Part shown: in pieces, positions 35,724-43,817 of the stretch
Numbering within the stretch: position 1 is the stretch's first letter
How the letters are laid out: each line of letters begins with the position of its first letter
NCBI RefSeq assembly: GCF_947493595.1
Contig: NZ_CANLRL010000001.1
Location: 124,001 to 188,000 of the forward strand
Source of the DNA: an uncultured Shimia sp.
GTDB lineage: Bacteria > Pseudomonadota > Alphaproteobacteria > Rhodobacterales > Rhodobacteraceae
Direction of reading: 5' to 3'
DNA: 64,000 bases
Notes under the pieces: generated by a model
Seen by the model: the letters and a program-made list of their open reading frames with translations, nothing else
What the model was told of the DNA's origin: nothing
The model's database searches: none
Program-made: the position numbers and the translations under genes

Positions 35724-36754
35724 TGGCCAAGACCAATCCGGGCCGGTTTTTTGAAGATTACACACTCGGTCAAGTGATCGAGCATGCGGTGCCACGCACC
35801 GTGGGGGCAGGGGAACGGGCGCTGTATCATGCGCTTTATCCTGCGCGTCATGCTCTGTATTCAAGCGATGAATTTGCGCGCACCTCCGGGCTGCCGCAAT
35901 CGCCGCTGGATGATCTGGCGGCGTTTCACGTGGTCTTTGGCAAAACGGTTCCGGATGTGTCGCTCAACGCGGTGGCAAACCTCGGCTATGCCGAGGGGCG
36001 CTGGCTGAAGCCGGTTTATGCTGGCGATACGTTGCGCAGCACGTCCGAAGTGATTGGTCTGAAGCAGAACTCCAATGGCAAAACCGGTGTGGTTTATGTG
36101 CGTACGCGCGGTATGAATCAACGCGACGAGGTGGTCATGGAGTATGTGCGCTGGGTCATGGTGCGCAAGCGGGATGCGGAGGCACCGGCACCTGAGACTG
36201 TGGTGCCGGAGCTGTCCAAGGTGATTGATCCAGCTGATTTGGTGATTCCAGAGGGGTTGAACTTCACTGGCTATGATTTTGCCCATGCGGGCGAAGCCCA
36301 TCGCTGGGGTGACTATGAGGTGGGTGAAACCATTGATCACGTGGATGGTGTGACGCTGGAAGAAGCGGAGCACATGATGGCGACGCGCCTGTGGCAGAAC
36401 ACCGCCAAAGTACATTTTGACGCCACCTTCCGCCCGGACGGGCAGCGCCTGATCTATGGTGGACATATCATTTCCTTGGCACGGGCTTTGTCCTTCAACG
36501 GTCTGGCCAACGCGCAGATGATTGTGGGGCTGAATGGCGGCGCACATGTAAATCCGGCGTTCTCTGGTCTGACGGTCAAAGCGTGGTCTGAGGTATTGGA
36601 CAAAGCGGAGACCTCCGCACCGGGTGTGGGCGCGATCCGCCTGCGACTGGTCGCGACCAAAGGTGGGGAGCCGTTTACGCTGAAAAGCGATGATGGAAAA
36701 TACCAGCCCGACGTGCTGCTTGATCTTGACTACTGGGCGCTGATGCCGATGTGA
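35723..36754 (+). CDS. mch: Mesaconyl-CoA hydratase
   Basis: A 343-residue double hot-dog (MaoC-like) hydratase. KTNPGRFFEDYTLGQVIEHA and VGAGERALYHALYPARHALY open the first half, and GEAHRWGDYEVGETIDHVDG with RLIYGGHIISLARAL form the second. Length and N terminus match Mch of Rhodobacter, which hydrates mesaconyl-CoA to beta-methylmalyl-CoA in the ethylmalonyl-CoA pathway. It starts one base inside the DUF1737 stop and overlaps the next gene by GTGA, forming a tight mcl2-nnrU-DUF1737-mch operon. Confidence 0.92.
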   Translation: MAKTNPGRFFEDYTLGQVIEHAVPRTVGAGERALYHALYPARHALYSSDEFARTSGLPQSPLDDLAAFHVVFGKTVPDVSLNAVANLGYAEGRWLKPVYAGDTLRSTSEVIGLKQNSNGKTGVVYVRTRGMNQRDEVVMEYVRWVMVRKRDAEAPAPETVVPELSKVIDPADLVIPEGLNFTGYDFAHAGEAHRWGDYEVGETIDHVDGVTLEEAEHMMATRLWQNTAKVHFDATFRPDGQRLIYGGHIISLARALSFNGLANAQMIVGLNGGAHVNPAFSGLTVKAWSEVLDKAETSAPGVGAIRLRLVATKGGEPFTLKSDDGKYQPDVLLDLDYWALMPM

Positions 36755-37509
36755 TTGGTCTCATGTTGAGACCACTTTGCACCGCCGCCGCATTTGCTCT
36801 GGCCTGTCCTGCGCAGGCCGAGCTTTCCTTTGCCACCACAAGCGATGACACCATTGCCTATGTCGAAAGCAACCTGCTTGGGATTTTCTATCACGAGCTC
36901 GGGCATGCGTTGATCGATATCCTTGGTTTGCCGATTTTTGGGCAGGAAGAAGATGCGGCGGATGTGCTGTCGATCTTTTTGATCGATGCTTTTTACGAAG
37001 AAGAAAGTGCAGTGCAGCTGGCTTATGATGCGGCCTTTGGCTTCCTTGGGGAAGCTGACGCCAATTCTGAGATTGCGTTCTGGGATGTGCACGGGCCGGA
37101 CTTGCAGCGCTACTACAATACGGTGTGCCTGTTTTACGGCGCCAATCCGGAGGAGCGTGATGATGTTGCCGAGGATCTGGGTTTGCCGGAAGAGCGGGCC
37201 GAATACTGTCCGGAAGAGTACGATCAGGCGGCACAAAGCTGGGGCGGTGCGTTGGATGAGATCGTACATGACAAAGGCGGAAAAACGCTGACGCTTGGTA
37301 ACTTTGAGGTGGGTAGCGATGGCGGCGCACTGACGGCGGAAGTTGTGCGGGCGGAGGTTGAGGCGCTGAATCAAGAGTTCCGGCTGCCAGAGGATTTGTT
37401 GATTTCAGTGGTCCCCTGTGGGGAGGCCAATGCCTTTTATGATCCGCAGCGCGTTGAGATTGTGATGTGCACCGAATTTGCCGATGCGTTGGTGGAAATG
37501 GCGCCATAG
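36751..37509 (+). CDS. Secreted DUF4344-type zinc metallopeptidase
   Basis: A 252-residue precursor with a signal peptide (cleavage after AQA, about residue 23) and a zincin motif HELGH at residues 48-52 in LLGIFYHELGHALIDILG. Downstream Glu/Asp residues in EEDAADVLSIF could supply the third ligand. The rest is acidic with three cysteines. The DUF4344 family is predicted periplasmic metallopeptidase with no known substrate. GTG 36751 overlaps the mch stop (GTGA); an ATG at 36763 has no ribosome site. Confidence 0.82.
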   Translation: MIGLMLRPLCTAAAFALACPAQAELSFATTSDDTIAYVESNLLGIFYHELGHALIDILGLPIFGQEEDAADVLSIFLIDAFYEEESAVQLAYDAAFGFLGEADANSEIAFWDVHGPDLQRYYNTVCLFYGANPEERDDVAEDLGLPEERAEYCPEEYDQAAQSWGGALDEIVHDKGGKTLTLGNFEVGSDGGALTAEVVRAEVEALNQEFRLPEDLLISVVPCGEANAFYDPQRVEIVMCTEFADALVEMAP

Positions 37510-37567
37510 ATGTGAGCCACACAAGGACGTGACAGGATTTTTCCGCCACCTAGGGTAAGGTGGCTGT

Positions 37568-38233
37568 ATGATTGTGCGTCTTTGTTTCGTTGTTTTCCTT
37601 TGTGCTCAGGTGCCCATGGCGCGCGCCTGTGATCTGGCGCTTTTGTTGGCTGTGGATGTGTCCGGCAGTGTGGATGCCACGGAGTATGACATTCAGATGC
37701 AGGGGCTTTCCGCTGGCCTGCGTGATGGCGTTGTTGTTGAGGCTTTGATCAAAGCGGAGGCGGCGGTAGCTGTGATGCAGTGGACCGGAGCGGATCGGCA
37801 GGTGATGTCGGTGCCATGGATGCGTGTGCGCAATGGCGCGGAGGCCGAGGCCTTGGCAGCCGCGGTGGATACCACGCAGCGCGGGTGGCGCAGGTATTCG
37901 ACGGCGATCGGCGATGCATTGACCCGGGCAGCCGTGGAGTTTGAGGCGGGTCCTGCCTGTCGTCGGATGGTTCTGGACGTGTCGGGTGACGGACCATCAA
38001 ATGAGGGGAGCGCCCCTGAAGCTGGCAGAAAACGGCTGGGTCAGATGGGCGTGACGGTGAACGGCCTGGTCATCGAAACCGAAGATGATGATCTCACCGG
38101 ATACTACTGGGAAAATGTGATCACAGGGCCGGGAGCGTTTGTGGTGACCGCAAATGGGTTTGATGAATATCCCAAAAGGATTCGGCAAAAATTGATGCGG
38201 GAGGTCGCCCAACAGCTTTCGCAGCTTCGATGA
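37568..38233 (+). CDS. Secreted DUF1194 protein with von Willebrand A-like fold
   Basis: A 221-residue precursor with a signal peptide (cleavage after ARA, about residue 20). The mature protein starts CDLALLLAVDVSGSVDATEY; DVSGS (residues 30-34) is a metal-ion-dependent adhesion site, and VLDVSGDGPSNEG supplies a later conserved loop. DUF1194 function is unknown. A TGTGATCACA palindrome identical to the sdh/suc operators lies inside this gene at 38116-38125. Confidence 0.82.
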   Translation: MIVRLCFVVFLCAQVPMARACDLALLLAVDVSGSVDATEYDIQMQGLSAGLRDGVVVEALIKAEAAVAVMQWTGADRQVMSVPWMRVRNGAEAEALAAAVDTTQRGWRRYSTAIGDALTRAAVEFEAGPACRRMVLDVSGDGPSNEGSAPEAGRKRLGQMGVTVNGLVIETEDDDLTGYYWENVITGPGAFVVTANGFDEYPKRIRQKLMREVAQQLSQLR

Positions 38234-38346
38234 GACACGGTCAGGCATGCCTATCTGTGAGCGCAAACATCTTTTGGGGGTGTGCAGCTTGAGGATTCAT
38301 TGTGATTGACGGAAATTTTTCCGACAAAAAGACTCTTTGGCGGATG

Positions 38347-38376
38347 TGTGATCACAACTAAAAGAGCGTGATCACA
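38347..38376 (+). promoter_or_regulatory. Paired TGTGATCACA-type operator upstream of sdhC
   Basis: TGTGATCACA (38347-38356) and CGTGATCACA (38367-38376), centres 20 bp apart, 116-145 bp before sdhC. They match the pair upstream of sucC in sequence, number and spacing, which argues for shared control of succinyl-CoA synthetase/2-oxoglutarate dehydrogenase and succinate dehydrogenase. Confidence 0.7.
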
Positions 38377-38491
38377 AAAGTGGAGGAATCCATGGCATTG
38401 CACCAAAAAACCATGACATTTAGGGTATTGAAACCGTGACAAGGTGCAAAAAAGCGGTAAAACGATTTCAGCTAACCTGAAAGGAGCCACT

Positions 38492-38875
38492 ATGGCCGAT
38501 GTCAATCGGGGCAACCGCCCGCTTTCGCCTCATTTGAGTATTTACCGTCCGCAGATGACCTCCGCGTCGTCCATCATGGTTCGCATCAGTGGTATCGGCG
38601 TGCTGGGTGTGGCCCTCTTTGTTGTTTGGTGGCTTCTGGCCGCAGCAACCTCTGAGAGTGCTTTTGCCGGTATCGACGGTTTCATGCGCAGCTGGTTTGG
38701 CGGACTTCTGCTTACTGCCGGGGCTTGGGGCCTTTGGTACCACACGCTCGGCCGTCTGCGTCACGTGATCTGGGACCTCGGATACTGCATGGACGTGCAA
38801 ACGTCCGAGCGTATGGGGCTGGGCATGTTTGTCGGCGCAACTGTGCTGACCGTCATCACTGTGATTGCGGTGTAA
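38492..38875 (+). CDS. sdhC: Succinate dehydrogenase cytochrome b556 subunit
   Basis: A 127-residue membrane anchor with three helices (about 30-50, 63-83 and 103-126). NRPLSPHLSIYRPQMTSASS is the conserved quinone-side start, and HTLGRLRHVIWDLG carries the haem-ligand His. It forms the membrane part of complex II with SdhD. AAAGGAG lies 5 nt before ATG 38492; a longer frame upstream has no support. Confidence 0.95.
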   Translation: MADVNRGNRPLSPHLSIYRPQMTSASSIMVRISGIGVLGVALFVVWWLLAAATSESAFAGIDGFMRSWFGGLLLTAGAWGLWYHTLGRLRHVIWDLGYCMDVQTSERMGLGMFVGATVLTVITVIAV

Positions 38876-38886
38876 GGAGAGACAAG

Positions 38887-39258
38887 ATGCGATATCTGAC
38901 TGACCGCAAACGCGCAGTGGGCCTTGGCTCTGGCCGCAACGGCACGGCCGCCCATTGGCAGATGATGGTGCGTTCTGTGATTATGGGTGTTCTGGCACCT
39001 TTGTTCATCTTCACCGTAGGGTGCGGCATTGGCGGCTCTTATGAAGAGGTGATCGCCTACTTCAGTCGCCCATTCCCAGCGATTGTAACCGGCCTTGGCC
39101 TGGTTGTGGGGCTGATCCACCTGATGAACGAAGCGCAGGAAGCGATTGAAGACTATGTGCATGGCACAGCAGGCAAACTGTTGCTGGTGGCAAATAAGGC
39201 GTTTTGCTTTGCGTTGATCGCGGCAAGCTTGTTTGCGCTTGTGAAGCTCGCCCTGTGA
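38887..39258 (+). CDS. sdhD: Succinate dehydrogenase hydrophobic anchor subunit
   Basis: A 123-residue three-helix anchor. The start MRYLTDRKRAVGLGSGRNGT and the segment LIHLMNEAQEAIEDYVHG match alphaproteobacterial SdhD, whose second His/Asp region lines the quinone and haem pocket. ATG 38887 is behind AGGAGAG, 11 bp after sdhC. Confidence 0.93.
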   Translation: MRYLTDRKRAVGLGSGRNGTAAHWQMMVRSVIMGVLAPLFIFTVGCGIGGSYEEVIAYFSRPFPAIVTGLGLVVGLIHLMNEAQEAIEDYVHGTAGKLLLVANKAFCFALIAASLFALVKLAL

Positions 39259-39281
39259 CCCCTGCGTGAGGATCTAAGAAG

Positions 39282-41090
39282 ATGACTGCAGCATACGAAT
39301 ATGAAACCCACGAATATGATGTCGTGGTAATTGGCGCCGGCGGCGCGGGTCTGCGTGCGACGCTGGGCATGGCTGAGCAAGGCCTGCGCACCGCCTGTGT
39401 GACCAAAGTTTTCCCAACCCGCTCGCACACTGTTGCGGCGCAGGGTGGTATCGCGGCGTCCTTGTCCAACATGGGCCCGGACAACTGGCAGTGGCATATG
39501 TATGACACTGTGAAAGGCTCCGACTGGCTGGGTGACACCGATGCGATGGAATACCTCGCACGCGAAGCACCCAAAGCGGTCTATGAGCTGGAACACTACG
39601 GTGTGCCATTCTCGCGCACCGAAGAAGGCAAGATCTACCAGCGTCCGTTTGGCGGCCACACCACCGAGTTTGGTGAAGGCCCTGCGGTACAGCGGACCTG
39701 TGCGGCAGCGGACCGGACCGGCCACGCGATCCTGCACACGCTTTATGGCCAGTCGGTCAAGAACAACGCCGAGTTCTACATCGAGTATTTCGCGCTTGAT
39801 CTGATCATGTCTGAGGACGGTCAATGTCAGGGTGTGGTGTGCTGGAAGCTCGACGATGGCACCATGCATGTCTTCAATGCGAAGATGGTTGTGCTGGCGA
39901 CCGGCGGTTATGGCCGGGCGTATTTCTCTGCAACCTCCGCGCACACCTGTACCGGTGATGGTGGCGGTATGGTTGCCCGTGCGGGTCTGCCGCTGCAGGA
40001 TATGGAGTTTGTTCAGTTTCACCCAACCGGCATCTATGGCTCCGGCTGTCTGATCACTGAGGGCGCACGTGGCGAAGGTGGCTATCTGACCAACTCCGAA
40101 GGCGAGCGCTTTATGGAGCGTTATGCGCCGCAGTATAAAGACCTCGCACCTCGGGACTACGTGTCGCGCTCCATGACTATGGAGATCCGTGAAGGTCGTG
40201 GTGTGGGTGAGAATGGCGATCACATTCACCTGAACCTCAGCCATTTGCCAGCCGAAGCGCTGGCGGAGCGTCTGCCGGGTATCTCTGAATCTGCAAAAGT
40301 CTTTGCGGGGGTGGATGTGAACAAAGAACCAATCCCGGTTCTGCCAACGGTGCACTACAACATGGGCGGCATTCCAACCAACTATTGGGGTGAAGTTCTG
40401 AACCCGACCGCGGAAGATCCAACTGCGGTTGTGCCGGGTCTGATGGCTGTGGGCGAAGCGGGCTGTGCCTCTGTGCACGGTGCAAACCGCCTGGGGTCCA
40501 ACTCGCTGATCGACCTTGTGGTGTTTGGCCGTGCGTCAGCCATTCGCGCCGGTAAGGTTGTGGACGCGGACGCGCCCAATCCTGTGCTGAACCAAGCCTC
40601 TGTGGACAAAGCGTTTGATCGCCTCGACACCGTACGCAACGCCAAAGGCGGCGCGCCAACGGCTGAGCTGCGTCTTGAGATGCAGCGCACCATGCAGGCG
40701 GATGCGGCGGTGTTCCGGACCGACAAGACGCTGAAAGAAGGCGTTGAGAAGATGACGGACATTGCGGCGAAGATCGACGATCTGCACGTGACCGACACCT
40801 CTCTGGTTTGGAACAGCGACCTGATGGAAACGCTGGAACTGACCAACCTGATGCCAAATGCTCTGGCGACGATCCACGGTGCGGAAGCCCGTAAGGAAAG
40901 CCGTGGCGCACATGCGCATGAGGACTATTCCGAGCGGGACGATGAGAACTGGCGTGTGCACACTGTGAGCCGTGTGGATGGCAACAAGGTGGACCTGACG
41001 TATCGTCCGGTGATCAAAGATCCTCTGACCACCGAGGATGAAGGCGGTATCAGCCTGAAGAAGATCGCTCCAAAAGCGCGGACCTTCTGA
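39282..41090 (+). CDS. sdhA: Succinate dehydrogenase flavoprotein subunit
   Basis: A 602-residue flavoprotein with covalently bound FAD on His49 ([12 protein letters not shown]). Active-site blocks: [30 protein letters not shown] and [12 protein letters not shown] for the dinucleotide fold. It oxidises succinate to fumarate and passes electrons to SdhB. The gene ends in TGATG overlap with a secreted-protein gene rather than with sdhB. Confidence 0.97.
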   Translation: MTAAYEYETHEYDVVVIGAGGAGLRATLGMAEQGLRTACVTKVFPTRSHTVAAQGGIAASLSNMGPDNWQWHMYDTVKGSDWLGDTDAMEYLAREAPKAVYELEHYGVPFSRTEEGKIYQRPFGGHTTEFGEGPAVQRTCAAADRTGHAILHTLYGQSVKNNAEFYIEYFALDLIMSEDGQCQGVVCWKLDDGTMHVFNAKMVVLATGGYGRAYFSATSAHTCTGDGGGMVARAGLPLQDMEFVQFHPTGIYGSGCLITEGARGEGGYLTNSEGERFMERYAPQYKDLAPRDYVSRSMTMEIREGRGVGENGDHIHLNLSHLPAEALAERLPGISESAKVFAGVDVNKEPIPVLPTVHYNMGGIPTNYWGEVLNPTAEDPTAVVPGLMAVGEAGCASVHGANRLGSNSLIDLVVFGRASAIRAGKVVDADAPNPVLNQASVDKAFDRLDTVRNAKGGAPTAELRLEMQRTMQADAAVFRTDKTLKEGVEKMTDIAAKIDDLHVTDTSLVWNSDLMETLELTNLMPNALATIHGAEARKESRGAHAHEDYSERDDENWRVHTVSRVDGNKVDLTYRPVIKDPLTTEDEGGISLKKIAPKARTF

Positions 41091-41644
41091 TGAAAGCGCT
41101 GGGTTTTGGATTTTGTATGGTTGTTGCCGGCCTGGCGACACAGGTTTCGGCAGAGACCTCGGTTGTTGTTGATCAGGTTCAATCCTGCATGTCCAAAACC
41201 CGTGCGCCTGGCAGCTATCTGGTGGCAGTGCACAAAGAGGTGCCTACTGTCATGGCGGCCACAGGCGGCACGGAGACTGGCGTTGTGAAAATCAACGACT
41301 GCCTGGCAGACATCTATGATGTGCAGTTCAGCGCGGCGCTGTCCACGAGCAATGAAGCAAGCAAAGAGCTGGTGGCGCAATGCCATCGCAAAGGCAACGC
41401 GCATTTGATCGTGGGCACCATTGTCACGGCTGCGACATTTGCCGCCGTGGGCACCGCGAACGAGTTCTGGTTGCTGTTTGGTGCCGGTGTTGGTGGGGCG
41501 TCTATTGGCCGGGGGATCAAGTACAAGATGTCCTGTAACCAGCTGGCGGATCCGAATTATCGGAGCGGCAAGCAGATTGATGTCGCGACCGGCTGTCCCA
41601 AACATGCGGACGTGATGCACGGTGGGAGCCGCTATTGCCGGTAA
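41090..41644 (+). CDS. Secreted/membrane protein of unknown function inside the sdh operon
   Basis: A 184-residue precursor with a Sec signal ([20 protein letters not shown], cleaved after VSA). The mature part has five cysteines and one hydrophobic segment (about 105-135) with a glycine-rich GAGVGGASIGRG. Its ATG overlaps the sdhA TGA by one base, so translation is coupled to sdhA. No family recognised. Placement between sdhA and sdhB could mean a role in complex II assembly, but this is only positional. Confidence 0.7.
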   Translation: MKALGFGFCMVVAGLATQVSAETSVVVDQVQSCMSKTRAPGSYLVAVHKEVPTVMAATGGTETGVVKINDCLADIYDVQFSAALSTSNEASKELVAQCHRKGNAHLIVGTIVTAATFAAVGTANEFWLLFGAGVGGASIGRGIKYKMSCNQLADPNYRSGKQIDVATGCPKHADVMHGGSRYCR

Positions 41645-41690
41645 GCTGTTTGGCATATGATCTGCGCGCTGTGCTGCGGGAGGGCCTGTG

Positions 41691-42509
41691 ATGTCCTCGC
41701 GTCGCGTGATCGTGCATATTGGTGCACAGAAGACCGGCTCCACCTCGCTGCACCGCTTTCTGGCGCGCAACCGAGACGTCTTGGCCGAACGGTTGGACAT
41801 TCGTGTCCCGTCCAAAGGCTCGCTGACGCGGGAGTTGGGGCGGACCTGCACGCTTTACAGCATGCGGCCTGCGAAACATGAGGCGGACCTTGTTGCGCTG
41901 ATTTCACAGGTACGCGATGAGCTGGACGGTGACGATCGGGTCTGTGTCATTAGCCACGAAAACATCTGTGGTGCGATGATGGGACGGTCGGATGTGCGGG
42001 AGGTGTTCCCGCGTTTGTCTGACATCCTGCGCTTGTTTGAGCGGCATCTGGCGCCGTTTGAGCCGGACTATGTGCTGTACACCCGCGAGTTGCAGGGCTG
42101 GAAGCGCAGCGTGCACAATCAGGCTGTCAAATCTGATGGCTATGCGGGCACGCTGGAGGATTTCCTGGCGGAGACCGCAGACAGCCGTGGCTGGGACGCC
42201 GTGCAGGTTGAGATGGAAGGTCTGGTGGGGGCGGACCGCGTGCGTGTGTTTGCGCTGGAAGACGAGACCACGCCAGAACGTCCAGGGCGGCAGCTGTTGC
42301 GCTTTGCCGGATTGACCGATGCCGAGATCGATACGCTAGAGCCGCTGGCCGGGCGGTCCAATCAGAGCCTCAACCCCGGGGCTTTAGAGTTTATGCGTCA
42401 GCTCAATGAGTTGGCGCTCGCGCAGCCCGCCCGCAAACAGGTGGCCGAGCTGATTAAGAACAATCAAACGCTTTTTGCCGATGGTCCGATGCCATCACAG
42501 AAGGCCTGA
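41691..42509 (+). CDS. Sulfotransferase-like protein inside the sdh operon
   Basis: A 272-residue protein whose N terminus RRVIVHIGAQKTGSTSLHRF is the 5'-phosphosulfate-binding loop of PAPS-dependent sulfotransferases (P-loop-like GxxKxGSTS). YVLYTRELQGWKRSVHNQA supplies the 3'-phosphate-binding Arg and Ser. The acceptor is unknown. ATG 41691 lies 6 nt after GGAGGG; a GTG just before is an alternative. Transcription from sdhA to sdhB must pass through it, so it is coexpressed with complex II. Confidence 0.75.
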   Translation: MSSRRVIVHIGAQKTGSTSLHRFLARNRDVLAERLDIRVPSKGSLTRELGRTCTLYSMRPAKHEADLVALISQVRDELDGDDRVCVISHENICGAMMGRSDVREVFPRLSDILRLFERHLAPFEPDYVLYTRELQGWKRSVHNQAVKSDGYAGTLEDFLAETADSRGWDAVQVEMEGLVGADRVRVFALEDETTPERPGRQLLRFAGLTDAEIDTLEPLAGRSNQSLNPGALEFMRQLNELALAQPARKQVAELIKNNQTLFADGPMPSQKA

Positions 42510-42561
42510 ACAGAACGAAGGTATGCGCATCGCGCGCGCCCACGTATAGGAAGGAAAGACC

Positions 42562-43341
42562 ATGGTCGAATTTGCCCTCCCCAAGAACAGTCGGATTGTG
42601 ACCGGCAAGACCTGGCCAAAGCCAGAAGGTGCGACCAACGTGCGCAAGTTCCAGATTTATCGCTGGAACCCGGACGACGGTAAAAACCCGCAGATCGACA
42701 CATATTTCCTCGATATGGACAAATGTGGCCCGATGATTTTGGACGCGCTGATCAAGATCAAAAACGAGATTGATCCAACGCTGACCTTCCGCCGCTCTTG
42801 CCGCGAAGGAATCTGTGGCTCCTGCGCGATGAACGTGGACGGGATCAACACGTTGGCCTGTATCTATGGCCTGGACGAAGTTAAGGGTGACGTGAAAATC
42901 TACCCGCTGCCGCATATGTCAGTGGTGAAAGACCTGATCCCGGATCTGACCCATTTCTATGCTCAACACGCGTCGATCATGCCGTGGCTGGAAACCAAGA
43001 CCAACCGACCGGCCAAAGAATGGCGCCAGTCGATTGATGACCGCAAGAAGCTTGATGGTCTGTATGAGTGTGTGATGTGCGCGTCCTGCTCTACATCCTG
43101 CCCAAGCTACTGGTGGAACGGCGACAAATACCTCGGCCCAGCCGCGCTGTTGCACGCCTATCGCTGGATCATCGATAGCCGGGATGAGGCGACAGGTGAG
43201 CGCTTGGATGAGCTGGAAGATTCCTTCAAGCTGTATCGCTGCCACACCATCATGAACTGTGCCAAAACCTGCCCAAAGGGTTTGAACCCGGCGAAAGCGA
43301 TTGGCGAGATCAAGAAGATGCTGATTGAGCGTCACGTCTAA
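42562..43341 (+). CDS. sdhB: Succinate dehydrogenase iron-sulfur subunit
   Basis: A 259-residue iron-sulfur protein. The [2Fe-2S] cysteines are in [16 protein letters not shown] plus the following loop; the [4Fe-4S] and [3Fe-4S] ligands are in [15 protein letters not shown] and [11 protein letters not shown]. It transfers electrons from SdhA to quinone at the SdhC/D interface. AGGAAGG lies upstream of the ATG. The operon ends with a strong terminator 21 bp after the stop. Confidence 0.97.
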   Translation: MVEFALPKNSRIVTGKTWPKPEGATNVRKFQIYRWNPDDGKNPQIDTYFLDMDKCGPMILDALIKIKNEIDPTLTFRRSCREGICGSCAMNVDGINTLACIYGLDEVKGDVKIYPLPHMSVVKDLIPDLTHFYAQHASIMPWLETKTNRPAKEWRQSIDDRKKLDGLYECVMCASCSTSCPSYWWNGDKYLGPAALLHAYRWIIDSRDEATGERLDELEDSFKLYRCHTIMNCAKTCPKGLNPAKAIGEIKKMLIERHV

Positions 43342-43362
43342 AACGACGTTTCAGAGATTTGG

Positions 43363-43392
43363 AAAGCCCGTCTGTTTCAGGCGGGCTTTTGC
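43363..43392 (+). terminator. sdh operon terminator
   Basis: AAAGCCCGTCTG pairs with CAGGCGGGCTTT (one G-T pair) around a TTT loop, followed by TTGC. It lies 21 bp after the sdhB stop. Confidence 0.85.
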
Positions 43393-43529
43393 TTTGGGCA
43401 AAGGTGTATCCCACGGCATACATTTGCAATTTTTGCATAGCGTCGTTGCAGGATCGGCGGTTTACGTAAGCGTTATCTGACCTAAATATGCGGGCGAGGG
43501 AGGACACCGGATTTACATGGAGTACACCA

Positions 43530-43682
43530 ATGTCCGCGTCTAAAAATGAGAGCCCTGAAGATTTTGCCGTCCGCGCGCAGGAAGTTCTGGAACAGGCCTA
43601 TGCCTATTACACCCAGCCACCGCGCATCGCAGAGGTGAAACCGTCTAGCGAAACTTACTACGAGTATGTGAAAGCGGCGTAA
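43530..43682 (+). CDS. Small protein of unknown function (50 aa)
   Basis: A 50-residue protein, MSASKNESPEDFAVRAQEVL..., with a helix (EDFAVRAQEVLEQAYAYYTQ) and a Pro/Tyr-rich tail (PPRIAEVKPSSETYYEYVKA). ATG 43530 has GGAG about 9 nt upstream and the gene carries its own terminator 24 bp after the stop. I do not recognise the family. A real gene is supported by the ribosome site, clean stop and terminator. Confidence 0.6.
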   Translation: MSASKNESPEDFAVRAQEVLEQAYAYYTQPPRIAEVKPSSETYYEYVKAA

Positions 43683-43705
43683 GCCAGACATACACATGAC
43701 GACCA

Positions 43706-43733
43706 GCGCTCCGAGGTTTCGGGGCGCTTTTTG
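43706..43733 (+). terminator. Terminator of the 50-aa gene
   Basis: AGCGCTCCGA pairs with TCGGGGCGCT (one G-T pair) over a GGTT loop and is followed by TTTTG. Confidence 0.85.
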
Positions 43734-43817
43734 TTTGCCGCAATGCGCTGACGTTAGGTCTGGCTTGGCGGTGTGCGGTGCTGGGGCTAGCCTTTTGGGA
43801 TCAGGGGAGGATGTGCC

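Noticed and set aside
42562-43341. Frame break in sdhB because of the two intervening genes
   Set aside because: sdhB is full length with all iron-sulfur cysteines; only its distance from sdhA is unusual.
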